Source: Zygnema cylindricum (lineage: Eukaryota; Streptophyta; Zygnematophyceae; Zygnematales; Zygnemataceae). Taken from it: 14,406 nucleotides of DNA. Below the pieces are notes generated by a model. It worked only from the letters and a program-made list of their open reading frames with translations, was not told the origin of the DNA and searched no databases. Shown piece after piece: positions 9,232 through 14,406 of the stretch. Position 1 is the stretch's first letter; every line of letters starts with the position of its first letter. A program made the translations under genes and the position numbers. The DNA lies in NCBI GenBank assembly GCA_037447655.1, contig JBBHKE010000888.1:1-14406 (forward strand), in the 5' to 3' direction.

Positions 9232-10190
9232 TCTCTCTCTGCAAATTTCACATTTTTGCTTATCATGATGGTCCGAGATTCAGTGTTGAAGATTCTGTAG
9301 GCTTTTCTGCTTTCTTCGTAACCTACAAATATTCATTCTTTTGCTTTGGGGGGCAATTTTCCTCCTTGGTTTGCGTGGTCATGAACATATGCTCGGCTTC
9401 CAAACACTTTCAGGTGAGAAATGGTTGGTCTGAATCCATGCCATTTCTCGAACGGAGTTGCATTCTCTAACGCAGATGTTGGACACCTATTGCACAGGTA
9501 CACTGCTGTACACATGGCTTCTCCCCAAAATTTAGAGCCAATTTGATGGGTAGCCATCATGCTGAGTGACATTTCGTTGAGTGTGCGGTTCATCCTCTCC
9601 GCAACACCGTTTTGCTGAGGCGTGCCTGGAGCTGTCAACTGATGTTTGATCCCTTCCAAGGTAAGGAAGTTTTTAAATTCCGAGGATAAGTACTCCCCTC
9701 CATTGTCGCTTCCCAGTCTGATGATAGACTTTCCGTGTTTCTTTTCATCCATAGCCTTGTATTGCTTAAAACATTGGAATACCTCACTTTTGTGCTTGAG
9801 TAGGTAGATGTGAGTCATCCTTGAGTAGTCGCCTATGAAAGTAACGGCAAATCTTTTTCCGCTGCAGGATTTGACCTTCGTCAGTCCCCACACATTTGAG
9901 TGGACGAGCTCAAGTGGTTGAGTAGCTCTTCTTCCTCCGTCCTTGGGAAAGGGGAGACGATGTGATTTACCCAATTCGCAGCTACGACATGGATCTGGTG
10001 AGTCGGTCACATTGTTGAGTCCTATTCCGTGAACAAGCTGTCCTTTGACTAGTTTTCTCATACCGTTTGTGTGCAAATGTCCCAGTCTTCGATACCACAG
10101 CATTTGATTGTAGCTAGGCGTTTTGGTGTCTTTCTCATGCTTGATTGGCATCTCAGACTTCTCGACTGACATTTCCAGTTTCTCTCCATT
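9219..10190 (-). pseudogene. pol: Copia Pol middle part: integrase, disrupted
   Basis: Integrase joins element cDNA ends to host DNA. The frame is open from the first duplication (about 10190) to a TGA at 9333-9335, in the segment just after PPKAKE, where copia Pols usually continue in frame; the same frame then runs on to about 9219. Counting from the ATG at 10172: the zinc-binding region has H32, C62 and C65 but Tyr27 (TAT, 10092-10094) where WHxRxGH normally has the first His. The core shows D156 in SDNGGEY and E192 in AERMNRT with 35 residues between, the DD35E spacing. The first catalytic position, the Asp of the HSDxxG motif, is Asn93 (AAT, 9894-9896). The target-capture region FWGEAM and the KVFGSRAYVH motif near the end are conserved. 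With two altered key residues, a stop and frameshifts on both sides, it is scored non-functional. Confidence 0.88.
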
Positions 10191-11536
10191 AGCAGTTTCT
10201 CTCCATTCGCAGATCGTACATTAGGTGGATTCTCCTCACTTGATTTTGGGAGAACTGCGCTTGCGGCCAGTGCGAGGCCTCTGGGTTTTGGACTGCACTT
10301 CAAACGGTAGGTTTTGTCTACCATTCGTTCGCCTTCTGCAACTGTGACACCGTTTCGCATGAGTTTGATTTTTCCATGCTTCTGCCACACCGGTGTGATA
10401 CCATTGTCCTCAGCTTGAGGAATAGAGTATAGATTTCTTTTAAAGGAGGGAACATAGAGCACGTTCTTGATGGTCCGTGATTGGATTCGGCCATCGACTA
10501 ACGCCTCTATTTCGATGTCTCCTTTTCCTGTGGCATGTGCGCTATGGTTGTCTCCCATGAAGATCCGCGACGGAGCAATTTCGCGAAAGTTGGAAAACCA
10601 CTCTCTCCTGAAACACATGTGCTCTGATGCGCCAGTGTCCACCATCCAGTGATCGTTTCTGGTCGCGATGGAGGACGCCATCATTGCTTGTGAGGTGACG
10701 ATCTCCTTCCCTTTTCCCTTCCCCTTTTTCAGTTTTGTCTCGTCTACTTTCCGATGTAATTTGTCATAGGAGTATTTCCGGCAGACCGAGATGAAATGAC
10801 CCGCCTTATCGCAATAAAAACATTTTCTGTCTGTTTTTCTGTCACGATTTTGATCTCTCCTCTCCTTTTTGCCTGCAGCGTACGCGGAGCTTTCGGCAAT
10901 GGACTCACGGCTCGTCATAATTTTGGTGTTGAACTCATCTTTGAGGAGCGCCTCAACAACCTCATTCCACTTCCATGAGTTTACATCTTTCTGATCCAGC
11001 CAGGTGAGAATTGGTTTGTATTCCACCGGGAGGGAAAGCATGAGGAGGGTGATCTTCGTGTCATTGGGAAGGGTGAAGCCGACGGCGTCGGCTTCGGCCA
11101 GCAAATTGGCATAATGGGAGGTATAAGCCTCCATAGACATTCCGTCCTGATAAATTGTTGTCATTAACGTCTTTCCCAACTTGATGCGTGCTGTCATCCC
11201 TGAAAGTTTGTGTGTAGTCTCCAGAGATGCCCAGATCTCAGATGATGTCTTAAGCCTTGTGACATTTCGCAGTTGGTTATCCGCTAATCCCCTTATCAGA
11301 ATGTTCTTGCCGCGGATTTCTCTCACGTCCCAGTCACTGATTTTCTTTTTCTCTGCATCTGTTGGGTTTGCAGCATCAGCAGCAGCGGGACGTGTTTCAG
11401 CTCCGAGTACGATTGCAAGACAGTTTCTCTCCTCTAGAGCGGCTTCCGCCCTACACCTCCATAACTGATAGTTGGCGCCTTCGAACTTGTCTAGTGAGCC
11501 AGGTGGGCCCATAACCTGATACGCGGGGTCGGCCAT
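10058..11536 (-). CDS. gag-pol: Copia Gag and protease, followed by an out-of-frame tail
   Basis: Gag forms the particle and binds RNA; the aspartic protease cleaves the polyprotein. The chosen start is the ATG at 11536 (MADPAYQ), which has G at -3 and +4 and lies 20 bases inside the 5' LTR. A second ATG at 11512 (MGPPGSL) lies within the primer binding site and is an alternative. Counting from 11536: an LDKFEGANYQLWR region at 15-27 as in copia Gag, zinc knuckle C239-x2-C242-x4-H247-x4-C252, a Lys/Gly-rich stretch at 268-278, protease WMVDTGASEH with catalytic D300, and the linker motif NVLYVPSFKRNL at 358-369. Gag and protease share one frame, as in Drosophila copia. From about residue 448 the product is out of frame because of the duplication at 10176-10207, and it ends after 492 codons without integrase. 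The frame also extends 30 codons upstream, to an ATG at 11626 inside the LTR. Confidence 0.9.
   Translation of the reverse strand: MADPAYQVMGPPGSLDKFEGANYQLWRCRAEAALEERNCLAIVLGAETRPAAADAANPTDAEKKKISDWDVREIRGKNILIRGLADNQLRNVTRLKTSSEIWASLETTHKLSGMTARIKLGKTLMTTIYQDGMSMEAYTSHYANLLAEADAVGFTLPNDTKITLLMLSLPVEYKPILTWLDQKDVNSWKWNEVVEALLKDEFNTKIMTSRESIAESSAYAAGKKERRDQNRDRKTDRKCFYCDKAGHFISVCRKYSYDKLHRKVDETKLKKGKGKGKEIVTSQAMMASSIATRNDHWMVDTGASEHMCFRREWFSNFREIAPSRIFMGDNHSAHATGKGDIEIEALVDGRIQSRTIKNVLYVPSFKRNLYSIPQAEDNGITPVWQKHGKIKLMRNGVTVAEGERMVDKTYRLKCSPKPRGLALAASAVLPKSSEENPPNVRSANGEKLLMERNWKCQSRSLRCQSSMRKTPKRLATIKCCGIEDWDICTQTV
10176..10207. repeat. 17-bp-period tandem duplication causing the first pol frameshift
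   Basis: The 15-bp string CAGTTTCTCTCCATT occurs at 10176-10190 and 10193-10207, 17 bp apart, with ag between. The Gag-protease frame leaves phase here and ends at 10058, while the integrase frame opens. Net gain of 17 bp explains the shift. It has the same period as the duplication at 9202-9231. Confidence 0.92.
11504..11516 (-). promoter_or_regulatory. Primer binding site, initiator tRNA-Met anticodon arm
   Basis: Directly inside the 5' LTR, the plus strand reads TGGGCCCATAACC. This is the anticodon stem-loop of eukaryotic initiator tRNA-Met (CAT anticodon within GGGCCCATAACC). The minus-strand genomic RNA would therefore pair with the middle of the tRNA rather than its 3' end, the half-tRNA priming known from Drosophila copia. 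The site also encodes part of Gag (V-M-G-P). Confidence 0.88.
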
Positions 11537-12098
11537 TACGAGCGACAAAGATAAATCTGAGCGCCACAGATTTCCGACTCCGGAGTAGAATAACACAAGG
11601 CTCAGATAGAATAAGTCACCAGGCAATTTAATCAGAATTTAGAGTGGGTAGAGATAGGACAAACACAGAAGCTTCAGACAGATTTATTACTTCCCATTAT
11701 AAGAATAGAAGTACAATTGATGTAAAACAAAATGGACAGATTGTCCCTATTAATAAAGCTGGTTTCCTGTTTTGTCTGCTTCCCTGTGAATGGATAAATG
11801 CCTACTCCTGTGCACACAACTAAATAGCCTAACGCTAACACACTCACTAAGTGGCGGTTCAATCATAATCTGCCACGTGTAGAATGTCCACCGCACAATA
11901 AAACGTGGGGGACAACAGCATGTTCTGACACACAAAAAACTGCAAACTGAAAACAGATTCTTCAAACTGTAAGCTGACGTAATCCCGCTACGATTCCCCT
12001 CGCCTATGCTAAACAAGCCGATTTGCCTATCGAACATAAATACTACGAAGCAAATCGGTGTACCGGAGAATCGCCCGGAATCGCACCAAAAACTAACA
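11517..12098 (-). repeat. 5' LTR of the copia element
   Basis: A 582-bp LTR bounded by TG..CA. It carries the promoter (U3) for the minus-strand transcript, with AATAAA at 11683-11688 and the hairpin arms at 12018-12026 and 12050-12058, as in the other LTR. It also contains the Gag start codon at 11536, so its final 20 bp are coding. Its differences from the 3' LTR are T at 11586, T at 11748 and G at 11979. Confidence 0.96.
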
Positions 12099-12950
12099 GA
12101 GGAGAGGGAGAGAAAGTCCGGAAAAAAAGTAAAATCAGAAAATGAGAAGGAGAAGGAGAAGGAGGAGGAGAAGGAAAAGAAGGAGAAGAGAAAAAGGGAG
12201 GAGAAGGAGGAGGAGAGGGAAAGCAATCCGGGGAAGAAAGTGAAATCAGGAAATGAGGAGGGAGAGGAGGAGGAGAGGGGGGAGGAGGAGAAGGAGAAGG
12301 AAGAGACGGAGGAGGAGGAGGAAGAGACAAAGGAGACAGACAAAAGAAAAAGGGAGGAGGAGGAGGAGGAGGAGGAGGAGAGGGAAAGTAATTCGGGGAA
12401 GAAACTGAAATCAGAGGAGGAGGAGGAAGAGACGGAGGAGGAGATGGAGAAGAAGGAGAAAAGAAAAAGGGAGGAGGAGGAGAGGGAAAGTAATCCAGGG
12501 AAGAAAATGAAATCAGGAAATGAGGAGGAGGAGGAGCGGGAGGAAGAGGAGGAAGAGGGGGGAGAGGAAGAGGATGAGGAGGAGGGGGAGGAGAGGGAGA
12601 GAATGTTTTGGACCATCAGAGACAACAAGGACCAGGAAGGAGATTCGGAGGAGGGAGAGGAAGAGGAGGAGGAAGAGGAGGAGGGAGAGTGGGAGGGAGA
12701 GAGGGGTAGAAGGAAGGAGAGGAGGAAGGAAGAAGGGAGAGTAGGAAGGAGAAAGGGAGAGAAGGAGGAGGGAGAGGAGGAGGGAGAGGAGGAAGGAGAG
12801 GAGGAGACGAGGAAGGAGAAAGGAAGGAGGAGAGAAGGAGAGAAAAGGAGAGAGGAGAGGAGAAAAGAAGCGAGGGAGAGGAGGAGAGACGGAAGGGGAG
12901 AAGCGAGAGAGAGAGTGGAGAGAAGGAAGGGAGTGGGAGGAGATAAGAAA
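12099..12950. repeat. Long purine-rich (GA) tract with imperfect internal repeats
   Basis: About 850 bp composed almost wholly of G and A on the plus strand, starting with the right copy of the copia target duplication (12099-12103). Embedded units centred near 12117, 12227, 12392 and 12494 share gggaaagyaatccggggaag followed by aaa-tgaaatcag. Units 2, 3 and 4 are 165 and 102 bp apart, both multiples of three. The left end of the same tract lies before the copia element (about 6058-6127). Confidence 0.9.
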
Positions 12951-13097
12951 CGACCTTGGGTGAAGCAGCCAATTGAAGAAGAGTTACACGTTTTCGAAAT
13001 GTTGAGGTCCGGAATTTCGTTTTTCTTATTTTTATTACTTATTACTGTTACTGTAGTATTTATTTTTTTCTTCTTACAATTATTTTCTTGCGTTTGA
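12099..13097 (+). CDS. Possible Glu/Lys/Arg-rich repetitive protein (partial, doubtful)
   Basis: One plus-strand frame is open for the whole tract and on to a stop at 13097; upstream it runs into antisense LTR sequence as far as an ATG at 12006, so any present-day N-terminus would be LTR-derived. The product is mostly E, K and R with KRKREE clusters (nuclear-signal-like) and a repeated motif of the form ESNPGKKxKSGNEE, where x is V, M or L. Such sequence would form a charged single helix or coiled coil. Codons in the repeats vary mainly silently or conservatively (AGC/AGT, CCG/CCA, GTG/ATG/CTG), which argues for coding. Against it, GA tracts are open in several frames, a Ser-rich minus-strand frame is also open (11750-12628), and the last ~30 residues are hydrophobic and read like T-rich non-coding DNA. 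Confidence 0.3.
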   Translation, partial: EERERKSGKKVKSENEKEKEKEEEKEKKEKRKREEKEEERESNPGKKVKSGNEEGEEEERGEEEKEKEETEEEEEETKETDKRKREEEEEEEEERESNSGKKLKSEEEEEETEEEMEKKEKRKREEEERESNPGKKMKSGNEEEEEREEEEEEGGEEEDEEEGEERERMFWTIRDNKDQEGDSEEGEEEEEEEEEGEWEGERGRRKERRKEEGRVGRRKGEKEEGEEEGEEEGEEETRKEKGRRREGEKRREERRKEARERRRDGRGEARERVERRKGVGGDKKRPWVKQPIEEELHVFEMLRSGISFFLFLLLITVTVVFIFFFLQLFSCV

Positions 13098-14406
13098 CAA
13101 TTTTGGTTTTGCGGCGCTTCGAGACTTGACGCGTGACGGTAAATTTTGGAAAGTTTCGAGGTTGGCGAGGATGGGAATAAAACGGCATTTCGTACAAAAA
13201 CGGGAAAAAAATCGGAAAAAAAACGAAAAACACGCTTTTGTCGGCGGCGGGTTTTGAATCGACTCTGAAGTCGAATAGTGTCGGTTTGGAACGCAGGGAA
13301 AAACTATTAACGGTTCAGCAGACGGTCCCCAAGATCCAAACTTTACCGTGTACTTTGAAAAACGCGAAAAGGAGTAGAAACGCTATATCTGGTAGCCGGT
13401 GATATACGCGTATTTAAGGATTACAGTACAGTACTTCACGTATATTACGCGTATACTACATGAAGACCACATACCTAGTTGTTCAAGATTTTTTCATTTT
13501 TTCCAGTTTCTACTTATTGTACGTGACTTTTTAAAAAATCGCAAAAAAACGTCAACTGTAAACTGAACGGGAAATTTACGGAAACGTACAGACAAATTAC
13601 GGTAACTGTACGGTTTTCCACGGTAATTACACGGAAGTTGACGAAAAGATACGATGCACGTATCGGTACTTTCTGCTCTGTAAACTGAACATAATGTTCA
13701 CGGTTATGTACGGGATATTATCGTACATCTACGGACAATTTCAAAAAGAGATATTGCAGCGTCACACTATTTGCGCGCCGTAAGTTCAAAATGTATACAA
13801 ACGTCTTACTCAAATTTTTGAAAATAAGTCGCCATGAAAACTTGAACAGTTGAAAGCGAATCTTGAAGGAAGACGCCATTACTGACGCCACGGCAGTAGA
13901 CAGTCGCATGCTCTCGGAGAGGTAGAGGGAGAAGGCCATGGCTGCCTGATAGTCTAAGACAGAAACAATATTATTATGACAAAAAAGGAGGCGTTGCCCA
14001 AAATTTGAACCTGATCCAACAAATTCTCACAATAATTCAGAGAGCGTCGTCCGTAACATGTTGATGTAGATGTTCCGATTCACACATGAGGTGTGATAAT
14101 TATGTAAATAATTAAAATTTTCTAACGCTCATTTAACAGAAAGCGTACAAACGCGGTACATGTTGAATTCATTTTTTTTTAAATGTACGGATTTATACGG
14201 ACAACAATCCACTAACGATTTCTACGATTTTTCAAATCAACCTCTCCATTTTCTACGTATTGTACGCGCGTTCGAATCGTGCGTAAAATGCATTTTGAAC
14301 AACTATGACCACATATAAGTATAGAACGTCTCCAATTTTCCATACCTGTCGTACACTAAAAAGTACGCTGCTAGCTTGCCAATCTCTATCACAGTTAATC
14401 ACTCTA
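13098..14406. other. AT-rich right flank, no confident gene
   Basis: About 1.3 kb with no convincing gene. It contains a direct repeat ctgtaaactgaac at 13556-13568 and 13678-13690, gtacgg motifs at 13608 and 14185, and a palindrome atacgcgtat at 13404-13413. No paired transposon ends were found by eye. A weak minus-strand exon candidate is listed separately. Confidence 0.5.
13883..13953 (-). other. Candidate minus-strand exon (weak)
   Basis: On the minus strand tgtcttAG precedes a 71-nt segment that contains GCAGCCATGGCC (ATG at 13939, strong Kozak context) and can end at CA|GTAATG. The frame through the ATG, MAFSLYLSESMRLSTA, uses many codons ending in C or G, unlike the surrounding AT-rich DNA, and stays open to 13718 if unspliced (73 codons). 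No partner exon or family was recognised. Confidence 0.2.

Larger units (their letters stand above)
6128..12098 (-). mobile_element. Full-length Ty1/copia LTR retrotransposon, structurally complete but coding-defective
   Basis: The 5971-bp element is flanked by perfect 5-bp duplications GAGGA (6123-6127 and 12099-12103) and bounded by 582-bp direct LTRs that start TG and end CA. In minus-strand order it has the 5' LTR, primer binding site, Gag with zinc knuckle, protease, integrase, reverse transcriptase, RNase H, polypurine-like tract and 3' LTR. Integrase before reverse transcriptase is diagnostic of Ty1/copia (Pseudoviridae) and excludes Ty3/gypsy. LTRs differ at 6197/11586, 6359/11748 and 6590/11979 only (0.5 percent), so insertion is young. 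The single gag-pol reading frame is split by two duplications of 17-bp period and a TGA codon, and integrase residues expected to be essential are altered. It cannot encode its own complete Pol. Confidence 0.96.

Noticed and set aside
9196-9332. Separate start of a reverse-transcriptase gene at the ATG at 9195
   Set aside because: The Met is internal: upstream sequence in the integrase frame still reads as Pol, and the break is due to a TGA and a duplication.
10058-10190. Programmed ribosomal frameshift between Gag-protease and integrase
   Set aside because: The phase change coincides with a 17-bp-period duplication, no classical slippery site is evident, and copia elements normally use one frame. 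A mutation explains it better.
11504-11516. Fragment of a tRNA gene
   Set aside because: Only the 13-bp anticodon-arm match is present, exactly at the LTR edge. It is the primer site, not a gene.
11750-12628. 292-codon Ser-rich minus-strand frame
   Set aside because: It is the complement of the GA tract joined to the LTR. Low-complexity composition alone explains it.
12950-13020. Similarity of a KKRPWV-type stretch to the N-terminus of Harbinger transposases
   Set aside because: Only a few residues agree and no DDE core follows.

Overview
The window looks like nuclear DNA from a eukaryote, most likely an invertebrate animal. It is AT-rich with long poly-T tracts, it contains a small gene with GT-AG introns behind a strong Kozak start, and it carries class I and class II transposons of eukaryotic type. 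The sequence does not fix the species. No bacterial operon, tRNA, rRNA or CRISPR array is visible.

The centrepiece is a complete Ty1/copia LTR retrotransposon on the minus strand (6128-12098, 5971 bp). It has 582-bp TG..CA LTRs, a perfect 5-bp target duplication (GAGGA), a primer binding site matching the anticodon arm of initiator tRNA-Met, and a polypurine-like tract. Gag, protease, integrase, reverse transcriptase and RNase H lie in the usual copia order. The LTRs differ at only 3 of 582 positions, so insertion was recent. Pol is nevertheless broken: two separate duplications, both with a 17-bp period, shift the frame, a TGA interrupts the integrase region, and the integrase has Asn at the first catalytic Asp position and Tyr at the first zinc-ligand His position. 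The presumed gag start codon lies inside the LTR, so coding sequence runs through the LTR end and the primer binding site.

Left of this element are two non-autonomous DNA transposons. One is an 809-bp hAT-type element (388-1196) with 13-bp terminal inverted repeats, a perfect 8-bp target duplication (GCCGTCAC) and a core of five ~62-bp tandem repeats. The other is a 214-bp element (3038-3251) with ~29-bp imperfect inverted repeats flanked by TA, of Tc1/mariner type. Between 4183 and 4714 lies a cluster of seven CCAAT boxes. A predicted four-exon gene follows (5109-5953, 100 aa, all introns phase 0), 174 bp upstream of the copia insertion.

The copia element sits in a purine-rich (GA) tract. 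About 70 bp of the tract remain on its left and about 850 bp on its right. The right part is open as a Glu/Lys/Arg-rich repetitive reading frame whose units vary mostly by synonymous or conservative changes, but the opposite strand is open too, so its coding status is uncertain. The last 1.3 kb (13098-14406) holds no confident gene, only a weak minus-strand exon candidate near 13950. The remaining long gaps (1-387, 1205-3035, 3254-4182, 4715-5108) look non-coding.
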